Part shown: piece by piece, positions 1 through 8,082 of the stretch
How the letters are laid out: the number at the start of each line of letters is the position of its first letter
How positions within the stretch are numbered: the stretch's first letter is position 1
Origin: Podila epigama
Taxonomy: Eukaryota > Mortierellomycota > Mortierellomycetes > Mortierellales > Mortierellaceae
Assembly: GCA_015679605.1 (NCBI GenBank)
Contig: JAAAVE010000219.1
Coordinates: 1 to 11,926 of the forward strand
Reading direction: 5' to 3'
Length of the DNA stretch: 11,926 nt
The notes under the pieces: model-generated
The model's input: the letters and a program-made list of their open reading frames with translations, nothing else
What the model was told of the DNA's origin: nothing
The model's database searches: none
Translations under genes and position numbers: made by a program

Positions 1-89
1 GGGCGCATGTGTACATGTTTGTGACTTGAAAAAAAAAACACGCACGGTATCAAGTTGACTTGACTAACGGAATACATTTCGATGTTTAG
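1..89 (+). other. 3' part of an intron of the RasGEF gene
   Basis: The reading frame of the large exon is open leftwards to position 90 and meets an in-frame TAG at 87-89, which is also the AG of a TTTAG acceptor. A branch-point sequence TGACTAAC lies at 61-68, about 20 nt before the acceptor. A GT at 48 could be a donor, but the resulting 42-nt intron would be short, so the donor is more likely outside the window. The earlier exons of the gene are not visible. Confidence 0.7.
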
Positions 90-3000
90 ACAAGAGCTGG
101 CTCGCCTACTGCACCTGAATCAGTCGATAGCTCATACTCTCAGTACCAGTTGCCACTCTCTGGCATCCGCAAACCATCGAGTGGTGCAACGCCATTGACT
201 TCAGGACAACTCGACGCAACAGAAACAGAGGGACTACCGCCACTCCCACCCGTGTCAAATCCATTCGAATCAGGGCCAACCTGGGCCTCCTTGGCAGAAC
301 ACACCTCTGGAGCACTCAACAACCTCTTGCACTCTGCAGACAATGGTTTCAAACCATACTATCAGGTGCAGGCTGCCCAGGTCGTAGAGTCCATCCGGAT
401 GATGCTCTACGCCTCAGGAACCATCGACAAGGACTCGGCACCCATCCGCCTACACCCCGGCCTCAAAATCCACCATCGCCATATCATGGCCGCCCTCTCG
501 CGACTCGTCCTTTCTGCCAGGATGGCCGGAAGTGTTTGGCCCGCAGAAGGCGCCGTGGCCAAGATGCGTGCTGACGCAGACGACGTAGCCGAGTCTGTTC
601 GGCAATTCATTGCAACTGCCCAGAACTCGGGCGTGACCGTGCACGATGTGGATGCAAAGTTGGTGCTCGACCCCGAGGGTCCATTTGAGTCTCGTCCCGC
701 CCGGAAGCTGAGCCGGCAACTCTCCAACGCCTCCTCTCGCCCTTCCTTGGATCTCGGCGACAGAAATCCACATCGTCGTCCCCAGGGCTCATCTGGCGTT
801 CTGGCTCAACTCGACTATTACGCCAAGAGTGCAAGCAAGGCTGTAGCTGTACTCACACTCCATATCAGCAAGGCCATGGAGAAGGCGAGCGAGTATGCGC
901 ACTCACACGACCTCCAGCGTACCAATGGCATACTCCCCTCCATCCTCAACTCTGCTCAATCATCACAGCTGGTCGCACAATGTCACCAGAGTATTTCCCA
1001 CATTAGTTCACTCCTCAGTCTTATTAGCGAGTTTTATTCGGTTGTGCTGAGTGAACATCCGACCATCAAAGACCACATCTTTCTCGACGTCCGAGTCTCG
1101 AAGCAATCTTTGTACAACAACATTGCTGCGCTCGTCATGTCCATTCAGTTGGCAACAGACCCAATGGCCCAACTGCCTGTACTCGACATGACATTGGATG
1201 CGACGGCGATGACCGAGAAATGCATTGGCGATCTCACGTCGGCTGCACATGCCCTGGCGACGGAGTATGATGAAGCAGAGCGCATGAACCGCTTCCGAGT
1301 GAAATCCGACGCGAGCTCAACTCTGATTGGAGCACCCTCGACCTACTCCACCACCACCTCGAACGCGGACCATGACCGATACTTTCACGACACGGACTTT
1401 GATACAGATGCAGAGAAGGTCAGAATCCTTCGACAACGCGCCGAGTCTCATCTCTCTTCGTTTTCATCCAACTCGTCCAACTCTGGTATGTCCTTCTCGA
1501 CCACGGCCGGATCGGATTACACGCATCGATCCAATTCAAAGACCATGGTTCCATCTCCTGGCACTGGTGTCTTCACAACTGCCACAATTGAAGAAGAGTC
1601 TTCGCCTAGTGCAGAGCCAGCGACCCCAGCGCCTGAAAAGACACAGCACGAGGTTCGAGGTGCAAAGCTCAAGAAGATGTTGGGAGATGATGCGCCACCC
1701 CTCAAGGCCCCCAAGGTGGTAGAGACACCCTGGTACTTGGGTCACGATTACTCTCCAGCTGATATTTCGTTCAATATGGAGGGACATGTAAAGGGTGGAA
1801 CGCTTCCGGCTCTCGTAGAGCGTTTGACATTGCACGACGGCCTTGATTCGAATTTTGTGGCCACCTTTTTGCTGACGTATCGTTCCTTTGCGACGACAGG
1901 AGAGTTTTTCAAGTTGTTGTTCCGTCGATTCAACATTTCGCCCCCACAAGGACTGGATGGGAATGAATTGACAGAGTGGACGGAAAAGAAACTGACGCCC
2001 ATCCGATTGCGCGTCTTTAATATTATAAAGTCATGGCTCGAGCACTATTACCTCGAGGATGAAACGGAGGACCGACAGATTCTATTCAAGATTAAAGAGT
2101 TTGCAGAGTCTGGCAATATGCGGGATTCGATGAGTTTTGCAGCAGTGCAATTGATTCGATTGGTGGAGAAGCGAGAGACGTCGGACAAGTCGTTTAGGAA
2201 GATGATTCTGAATCTGACAACGCAGGCACCACAGCCAATCACGCCTCGTAACCTGAAAAAGATCAAGTTTATGGATTTGGATCCTCTCGAGTTTGCACGT
2301 CAATTGACGATTATGGAGGCCAATCTGTATAACCGAATCAAACCGGTCGAGTGCCTTGCCAAGGCTTGGACGAGTGAGGATCCCGAGGTGGCTGCCAAGG
2401 CAGTGAATATTAAGAAGATTATCGAGACGAGTAACTTGTATGCCAACTGGATTAACGAGATTGTTTTGTCCGAGAAGGAGGTCAAGAAGCGTGCTTTGAT
2501 CATTCGACATTTAGTTGCCGTTGCCGAGGTAAAGGGTTTTTTTGTTTGTCTGCTGCCAGGATGCGATAATTCACAGATGATGTCTTCTCTTTTGTTTTCA
2601 TCTTTTAAACGTTCAAGGACATAATACTTACTACCTTTATCCCGTACCTCACTCCCCTTCGATACCCCTCATGTGAAATAGAAATTACGCCAACTCAATA
2701 ACTTTAGTATGCTCTCGACAACGACAGCAGCGATGGCACTCTCTCCTGTTCATCGACTCAAGCGGACGTGGGAACTTGTGCCAAATAAGGTGATGGCGAG
2801 TTTGGCGACGTTGCAGGCAGTGACGAATTCCAAAAAGAATTGGGCAGATTACCGCGCCGAGTTACATTCAGCCAACCCTCCATGTGTGCCATTCGTGGGT
2901 GTGTACCTGACGGATCTAGTGATGATTCAGGACGGTAACCCAGATTATATGAAGTCGGATGAAAATCACATCAACTTTTACAAGCGCGTGAGTACGGCCG

Positions 3001-3432
3001 AGGTGATTCGTGAGATTCAACAGTACCAGTCGGTGCCATACTGTCTGACGGCGGTGCCAGAGATGCAGGCGTTTATCCGTCGTGGATTGGACCATGCCAA
3101 GAGTGTTTCTGATCTCCATGCGATGAGTTTGGAGCTGGAGCCCAGGTTAGTATGTGAAAACCACCAAGGGGCGTATACGCTCGCCCCATGAAAAACGATG
3201 GGTGGTTTTAAAAAAATCTCAGTTTCTCTGATGTTGACATCAGGGGAGGTTTATTTTATCTTCTGACCATTTTTTTTTTTTTTTCTTTAATTTTTTTTTT
3301 TTTTTCGTCAATATATTTTTTCTTTCATTCCTCTTTTCGTGCTTGTTTTTTGTTGTTATATTCTCTTGCCAAAATAGGGAGTGTGAAGAAGACAAGATAA
3401 CCCGCCTTTTAAGCGAGTCTGGCTTTTTGTAG
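90..3432 (+). CDS. Ras guanine nucleotide exchange factor (REM + CDC25 domains), 5' partial
   Basis: Three exons, 90-2528, 2682-3145 and 3378-3432, join in frame to give about 985 residues; the N-terminus lies left of the window. Donors are GAG|GTAAAG and CAG|GTTAGT; acceptors are AAATAG at 2681 and AAATAG at 3377. Seen: residues 1-390 of the fragment are mostly helical and unfamiliar; 390-560 is a Ser/Thr/Pro-rich linker; about 560-665 matches the RasGEF N-terminal (REM) module (GGTLPALVERL, FVATFLLTYRSF); about 728-975 is the CDC25 catalytic domain, with LDPLEFARQLT, SPVHRLKRTWELV and the family signature PCVPFVGVYLTDL near residue 880. The protein ends LLSESGFL. Known of the family: it opens Ras for GDP release at the plasma membrane, feeding cAMP or MAPK signalling. 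Fungal relatives (Cdc25, Ste6) often carry an N-terminal SH3, which would be off the left edge. The first two splice joins are supported by uninterrupted domain homology (HLVAVAE then KLRQLNNFSM); the last exon rests on the fit LEPRECEEDK. Confidence 0.93.
3146..3377 (+). other. T-rich intron of the RasGEF gene
   Basis: This 232-nt GT-AG intron splits an Arg codon (phase 2) close to the C-terminus. It carries two runs of 15 T (3270-3284 and 3291-3305), which could hide the short last exon from gene predictors and could vary in length. Without splicing, the frame would run only to a stop after TLAP near 3191. No clear CTAAC branch point was found. Confidence 0.75.
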
Positions 3433-3460
3433 TACTCTTCCTCTTCAAAACTGGCGCTTC

Positions 3461-3475
3461 CTCTCTCTCTCTCTC
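3461..3475 (+). repeat. (CT)n microsatellite in the RasGEF 3' UTR
   Basis: A perfect CT repeat of 15 nt lies 29 nt after the RasGEF stop codon. Confidence 0.8.
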
Positions 3476-3568
3476 CTCCCTTTTGGCGAATGTGCATCTA
3501 TGGTCCTCCCCCACTGGCTGTTGACTGGCTCGAACGCGTTCTGTTCCTTGAGGTGCCTATCTTGTGAG

Positions 3569-3574
3569 AATAAA
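3569..3574 (+). terminator. Poly(A) signal AATAAA of the RasGEF gene
   Basis: A canonical AATAAA lies 137 nt after the RasGEF stop, inside an A-rich stretch. It is the only canonical hexamer between that stop and the next gene, so it is the likely mRNA 3' end. Between here and 3800 I see no further gene; an 18-A run sits at 3766-3783. Confidence 0.5.
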
Positions 3575-3803
3575 AAAAGAAAAAAAACGCCACTTTGTGA
3601 CTGCCTTTTGTAGGCCATCCTCTTTTTCAGTTTCTGTTCATCTCACCGTCAACCCGTCATTTTACATTGTTCCTGTAAACCCCATTCACGTATTTTAAAA
3701 AACCCACACTACAATACAATCGCACCACCCTCAATATATCAACACGGAAAAAAAGGAAGGGGGTGAAAAAAAAAAAAAAAAAAGAAACGCTATTGACAGT
3801 TTG

Positions 3804-3914
3804 GTAATACTTAGCGTGATTTTGACCTTGGCGACATTAACGCACCTTTACTTATGCATTCATTCGACCTTATGTTCTTGCTAACTTACGCTGTTTACCT
3901 CACCTGTTTTTTAG
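3804..3914 (+). other. Candidate 5' UTR intron of the RXT2-like gene
   Basis: Upstream of the RXT2 start is a convincing 3' splice site: CTAAC at 3881-3885, a pyrimidine tract and TTTTTTAG ending at 3914, only 5 nt before the ATG at 3920. A donor TTG|GTAATA at 3804 would give a 111-nt intron. There is no upstream ATG close to that donor, so the intron is more likely in the leader than between coding exons. Confidence 0.35.
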
Positions 3915-3919
3915 TTGCC

Positions 3920-5728
3920 ATGCATGACCATTCCGTATCCATGGATGCCGAGCACTTGATGGCCTTGAAGCATGGTAAACGGTAAGAATGCTTGATAAAA
4001 AAATGGAGTTTTGGCTCGTGTCAATTCTCAAAAGGAAATTGGAAGAGAGACACTGGTTTACATCAGGGCGGAGCAATGGCATGCCTCGAGTTTTCCCCCC
4101 CCCCTTCATTCACTCACTTTTTTGCCTATGTTGATGAGGTGATTAGGTCTGTTTTATTTTGTTTTTGTTGTTTTTTTAACATGGTCTTTTGTGTTTATGC
4201 ATGTTGTTATAATGGAACTTAGGGCGGGACCAGGTTTTCCAGAAACCTCTTCAGCACCGACCATCAGTAAGTTTTTTTTTTTTTTGTTCAATTATTTATT
4301 CGTCATGCGTTCATGCCAAAGTGACCGTTTGTGAGGCCTTGTCTGAACACAAAAGTGAAACGCGCACTTTTGACACCCTTGTCTATGCTACATTCATTCT
4401 ACAAACCATTCAAACAACAAAAAGAATTAGCACTCACACTTTTTTTTTTCGTCTCCCTTCATGTTTTACCACCCGCATTTTTAAAAATATAATATAGCAG
4501 CAAGAAAGATAAAAGAAGAGAGTTCCGATGAGGAAGAGATTGGATTTGTACCTCATAACCGTGGCAACAAGTTGAAGCGCAAAGCGAACGGGATCACGGG
4601 CGGTACACGATTGGTTGTTTCGGAACTGGATAAAAAAGGCAAGAGTTTAGAAGAGGATGAGGATGAGATTCGATCGCAGTTTAAGCGTTCACTTGGACAG
4701 AGTCAGAGTCATGGTCATGGTCATATGGGACCTTCGACGACGATGGTAGGTGGTGGTAGAGGAGGAGGAGCACAGTCAAAGCAACGGGATTTTATTCAGA
4801 TTCATCGACCACATGGAGGGGTTGTGGGTGCCAGAGTGGCAGGAGGTGGTGCAACAGCAGCATCAGCATCAGCAGCAGTAGCAGCAGTAGCAGTAGATGG
4901 CGTGTCGTCCAATGCGATGGAAGGTATTATCGAGAATGGAGAGGAAGGCGAGTCGGATGATGAGAATCCATATGCAGAGCTCAAGATTGGAGAGATTCTG
5001 TCACCTTTGGAATCTTCGACAGATATTCTGCAGCGACCTCAACTTCGGAAATTGTTTCGGAGTCCTCAATTGCAGATTATGGCAGTCCATGCCATGGCGA
5101 TGATTGAGCGGGAAAAGATGGTGAATAAGATGATGAGCCGAGTAGCGTTGATCTTGCAAGGAGATGATCCATTGTATCCTCAGCTGGGGTATGGCATGGG
5201 TGAGGGTTGTTCGAGTGCGTATATGGGCATGTCGGACGAACAAGAGTTTATTGAGAGGAACAAGGAATGGAAAAAGAATGGCAAGGATCAAGAAGAGGTT
5301 CAAAAGACGCTTTCGCTACTCATGGTGAGTCTCTCTTTTTGTTGTTTTTTCAAACATTGCTGCTATTGCCATTGTCAAGTTTTTTTTTTTGTATTGTCTT
5401 TTCTATTGTTGTCAGTCATTTCTTATGCTTTTTTTTGGTATCGTTTTTTTTTTATTGTGGTCCATAGGAAAACATTAGTTGCAGCAACCAGTATATTGAA
5501 CTGCTCAGCCAGAGTCGAGACAGTGTGAACCATGTATCCAAGGAACAGAAACGACTGTGGAAGCGATTGAAGGAGCAACGTGAAAAGGAACTTCGTCGCA
5601 GGTACTTTTCGAAAAGAGGGCAATCAAAGAATGGACTTGCAACAGGTGGGGCTGGTGGAGGAGGAGGCGGTGGTGGTGGTGGCGGAAGCAATGGACATCC
5701 GAATGGATCTTCAGCAACAACAAGGTAG
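3920..5728 (+). CDS. RXT2: RXT2-like subunit of the Rpd3L/Sin3 histone deacetylase complex
   Basis: Four exons, 3920-3981, 4223-4266, 4498-5324 and 5468-5728, join in frame into 397 residues (yeast Rxt2 is of similar size). Donors are CG|GTAAGA, CA|GTAAGT and ATG|GTGAGT; acceptors are CTTAG, ATATAG and CATAG. Seen: a short N-terminal block LMALKHGKR; an acidic stretch SSDEEEIGFVPHNRGNKLKR near residues 44-63, which fits the RXT2 N-terminal family; low-complexity Gly, His-Gly and Ala tracts at 90-170; the most conserved block, ELKIGEILSPLE then a helix pair ending in LILQGDDPLYPQL, at about 193-245; and a helical C-terminal part (YIELLSQSRDSVNHVSKEQK) before a basic segment and a Gly run. Known of the family: a nuclear scaffold-type subunit of the large Rpd3 complex in transcriptional repression. 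The start is the first ATG after the leader splice site. The continuous helix across the last intron (SLLM then ENISCSNQYI) supports that join. The stop at 5726 follows a poly-Gly/Ser tail, and a GTAGTT there could be an alternative donor. Confidence 0.88.
4495..4500 (+). promoter_or_regulatory. NAGNAG tandem splice acceptor in RXT2
   Basis: The third RXT2 exon is preceded by TAGCAG. Using either AG keeps the frame, because the two acceptors differ by exactly three bases; the choice adds or drops one Ala after a Thr codon. Tandem acceptors of this form often give two isoforms. Confidence 0.45.
4851..4896 (+). repeat. In-frame GCA/GTA trinucleotide repeat in RXT2
   Basis: An imperfect CAG/CAT/TAG trinucleotide repeat encodes an Ala/Ser/Val-rich tract (residues about 155-170) in the low-complexity linker of RXT2. 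Its unit keeps the frame, so length change would be tolerated. Confidence 0.7.
5645..5687 (+). repeat. GGN repeat encoding a poly-Gly run in RXT2
   Basis: A GGT/GGA repeat encodes about a dozen glycines close to the RXT2 C-terminus, interrupted by one Ala. Mixed GGN codons suggest selection for glycine or simple drift from a slipped repeat. Confidence 0.7.
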
Positions 5729-5765
5729 TTCATGGAAATGGAGACACCAATGTATTTTAAGAAAA

Positions 5766-5771
5766 ATTAAA
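5766..5771 (+). terminator. Poly(A) signal variant ATTAAA after RXT2
   Basis: ATTAAA lies 38 nt after the RXT2 stop in an A-rich stretch. It is the nearest hexamer resembling a poly(A) signal and would end the mRNA with a short 3' UTR. Confidence 0.35.
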
Positions 5772-6088
5772 AAAAAAATTTTGTCCAGAAATTTGTCAAG
5801 AAATTCGTCTACTTGGCTTGGTCGCCGGGGGAGCTGTGTAGGATCACCACCTTTCTAGGTGTTGAAGCGCTACTCCATGGAATTTTGTTCAATGTCACAA
5901 GTTTGGCTGGGAGAAGGAAGCAGCAGGTTTCTTAGTCGATAGCATTTTTCTCTGTACTACGGCTACGATTGTATGGATATGGTGCTATGACATTTTTGAA
6001 CAGCGCCTTCGACATGTTAGCTGATGTACGCGAGGGAGGTGAGAAGCAACAGCATGTTACAGAAAGATGTTGTGTTGGACTCCGAAAA
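5771..6088 (+). pseudogene. Open frame with one internal stop, possible coding relic
   Basis: Directly after the RXT2 poly(A) variant, one frame is open from 5771 to the TGA at 6089 (106 codons) except for a single TAG at 5933-5935. Its translation looks protein-like (for example LCRITTFLGVEALLHGILFN before the stop, NSAFDMLADVREGG after it). A CCAG at 5785-5788 could be an acceptor, but its phase does not fit the possible donor at the RXT2 end. I do not recognise a family. It could equally be chance openness in a 3' flank. Confidence 0.2.
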
Positions 6089-6099
6089 TGACAAAAAAC

Positions 6100-6123
6100 C
6101 TTTAAAACTTTAAAAACTTTAAG
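6100..6123 (+). repeat. Short AT-rich tandem repeat
   Basis: CTTTAAAA-type units repeat about two and a half times. No gene is supported between 6090 and 6380; a 70-codon + frame at 6129-6341 has no recognisable content. Confidence 0.5.
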
Positions 6124-6379
6124 ATTCAGTGCGTACGACTTCTTTTTTTTCGCATCTAGTCCACAAATCCTATTTCCTTACGCACCACGTTTTTTATCAT
6201 TCAGTTTCTCTTTACAGCTTCGGCGAGCTAACATGGAGTCATACCGCATTATCAGCAGAGTCGAACCAATTCGTTGAACGAGGGGGAATTCCTAACATGT
6301 TTAGGAGGAGCTTTCAAGGGGAAAAAAAACTCAACGCCTAGACTTTTTGAACTAGGGAAGAGGACCCCCCTCCCTCAAC

Positions 6380-6750
6380 ATTTTGGTAATGCTGGAGCGC
6401 AAAGCATTCACAGAAGCATTCAAGATTAGCTCAAAAAGCCTGTCCACGATGAAAAACTGTTTTTGTTGGGGGATATTAGGGTGCTGGTTATTGACAGAGG
6501 AAACTCAAGAACCAATAGCGCTCTAACTTAGTTGGGAGGTATTGCAATCGGTGACAGTGGTGCAAGAAGTAATGATTGATGCGATGGCAAAGAAACACAA
6601 ATCTAATTCACCTGGGGGGTCTCCAGCACAACTCTAGAAAAGACAATGGAGTTCTTGCACTCTACCAACGACTATAAGCAAAAACTCAGAATCTTGTCGT
6701 AATGAATCTGTGGCAGAACTGGATCACATCAGCAGCGCTTGACATTGAGA
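6380..6750 (+). pseudogene. Decayed LRR (ribonuclease-inhibitor type) gene fragment
   Basis: This stretch aligns by eye with the better preserved LRR fragment at 10601-11014. Two anchors are nearly identical: 6543-6560 with 10699-10716 (18 nt, one mismatch) and 6703-6725 with 10851-10873 (23 nt, one mismatch), separated by 160 and 152 nt. Between them are further matches, such as GGGTCTCCAGC. In one frame 6380-6425 reads like the loop-helix part of an RI-type repeat (GNAGAQSIHRSIQ). All frames are broken by stops and indels, so no product is expected. The (TATT)4 stretch and a 12-A run follow at 6791-6820. Confidence 0.6.
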
Positions 6751-6790
6751 ATCAAAATTTATATTCGTAGATATTAGTAGACAGTTGTTG

Positions 6791-6820
6791 TATTTATTTA
6801 TTTATTTTAAAAAAAAAAAA
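6791..6820 (+). repeat. (TATT)4 followed by A12
   Basis: A tetranucleotide repeat ends in TT and then twelve A. It lies 40 nt after the LRR relic. Confidence 0.7.
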
Positions 6821-6944
6821 GGCAAGGTGTGCAAAAGTGCGCGGTACAGGATATGAAGCATTCGACCAAGGAGTGAGTAATTTATTGATCAACTTTGGTT
6901 TGGAGTGATGTTCGGGTAAACAGAAATGCGCGCGGATACACATT

Positions 6945-6992
6945 CTAGTCGCGCACGTAGTCCTTGTTGACGATGTTATTACTCGTAGACAT
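6945..6992 (-). other. 15-codon minus-strand frame with nearby poly(A) signal
   Basis: On the minus strand an ATG at 6992 opens MSTSNNIVNKDYVRD and a stop at 6945. An AATAAA follows at 6886-6881, about 60 nt beyond the stop, the usual spacing of a 3' UTR. It could be the last exon of a gene whose 5' part has decayed: a further minus frame at 7171-7052 (WTEEDLFLTLPGGTEQF) lies just upstream, with ATTAAC and a pyrimidine tract between them. I do not recognise either piece, and the join is speculative. Confidence 0.2.
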
Positions 6993-7259
6993 GTCAGGCA
7001 ACAGAGAAAGAAGAAAAAAGTTGTGGTTAATGGAAATTCTCACAAGAATCATGCAACAATGGGACATGGGAAAGGAGTAAGAATAACACTGCCAAAAGCA
7101 ACAAACTGCTCGGTCCCACCCGGCAGTGTGAGGAAGAGATCTTCCTCTGTCCAGAGATTAACAATTGTCAATCAAAGAACACGCTTTATAAGCAGGAGTC
7201 GAACGGGATGTTGTCCGACCCTTATAGGCACATTACCCTCCACGCGACACGCCATCTAA

Positions 7260-7416
7260 AGTAGTATGGCGTACCAAGCATACTATCTATAGCCTAATTT
7301 CAAGCTTTAACTCACAGCCAGCGAACATAACAAGAATGTTTCATGTGTTATTTTCGCTCCCTGCATAGCTCGGAGTGCTCCCGAATCTCTGCACCAGTTG
7401 GACATTTGCACCCAAA
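7260..7416. other. Non-coding stretch, nothing recognised
   Basis: Stops are frequent in all frames and no repeat, hairpin or RNA gene stands out. Together with 7052-7259 it forms the gap between the small minus-strand frame and the next ORF. Confidence 0.4.
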
Positions 7417-7860
7417 TTAGAGCGTAAATGTACAAACAAATGAAGAGACGCTGTCCTCAAAGGACGAATCACCAGGCGAACTAACGCCCGACTCGGATCG
7501 AGCCAAAAAACCCACCCGCCTCACCAGTATAAAAAAAGGTGAACCAGGCATACGACCCAGCCTTACGAAGCATGCATATTGCATGATGTAATCTTCCACG
7601 TCTGGTCGCTCAGGGGGCCCAATGAAATTCTTACAACCCAACAGAAAAGCAATTGAATACACATTGGCCACACTTACAGTGAAAGCGGTTTCTTGTCGAT
7701 TGAATCCATTACGCATTGCATAATAACGGCATACTGTCACTTGGAATAAACAATGGTGGGGCTGGGAAGAGGAACGAAGATGTTTGAGCTCTTGTGCAAG
7801 CATCAGACAATCACAAGGGCGCCTGCGCATGTGGCTTAGCATCTCATCACGAGACCACAT
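7417..7860 (-). CDS. Hypothetical protein of about 147 residues
   Basis: The minus-strand frame is open from 7908 to the stop at 7417 (about 164 codons); the first ATG is at 7860. It is the longest unexplained frame in the window and lies in a stop-rich area, which favours a real or recently real gene. Seen: a basic, Cys-containing start (MRRRPCDCL), a hydrophobic segment in the middle (VYSIAFLLG), a second near FFILVRRVGF, and a Ser-rich tail. No family, signal peptide or catalytic motif is recognised. It lies 223 nt downstream of the nuclease-like gene, same strand and same reading frame, and could be a separate gene or an old extension of it. TTTCAG at 7907-7902 could be an acceptor for an upstream exon. 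No canonical poly(A) signal follows. Confidence 0.4.
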   Translation of the reverse strand: MWSRDEMLSHMRRRPCDCLMLAQELKHLRSSSQPHHCLFQVTVCRYYAMRNGFNRQETAFTVSVANVYSIAFLLGCKNFIGPPERPDVEDYIMQYACFVRLGRMPGSPFFILVRRVGFLARSESGVSSPGDSSFEDSVSSFVCTFTL

Positions 7861-8071
7861 TCCATGTGAGAGTTGTGCCACTCTACAATGAAGGCGAAGG
7901 GCTGAAATTTATCTTATCTAAGCTGACTTAGTGGGGTTACTGCAGCGGTGTAGAGTGAATTCCTCTTTGTCATTACAATCTTCGGCCGTAGGCAAAAACT
8001 GACTTTGCTTCTGACCGTTCTTATTTGCTTGCGTATCACATCTTGGCTGTTTAGATTTTGCAAGTATAAGA

Positions 8072-8077
8072 TTTATT
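8072..8077 (-). terminator. Poly(A) signal AATAAA of the nuclease-like gene
   Basis: AATAAA on the minus strand begins only six bases after the TAA at 8085-8083, so the 3' UTR would be very short. Confidence 0.5.
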
Positions 8078-8082
8078 TGTTG

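Noticed and set aside
407-2510. Minus-strand ORFs up to 142 codons
   Set aside because: They are shadows of the RasGEF exon, whose domain matches fix the strand and frame.
6129-6341. 70-codon + strand ORF
   Set aside because: Composition is not protein-like, no start context or splice signals stand out, and nothing is recognised.
7023-7259. 78-codon + strand ORF
   Set aside because: No recognisable content, and it overlaps minus-strand pieces that look more protein-like.
7160-7260. tRNA-like sequence on the minus strand with a B-box (GTTCGACTCC)
   Set aside because: The bases flanking the T-loop do not form a T stem, no acceptor stem of seven pairs is found at tRNA distance, and the A-box match is poor.
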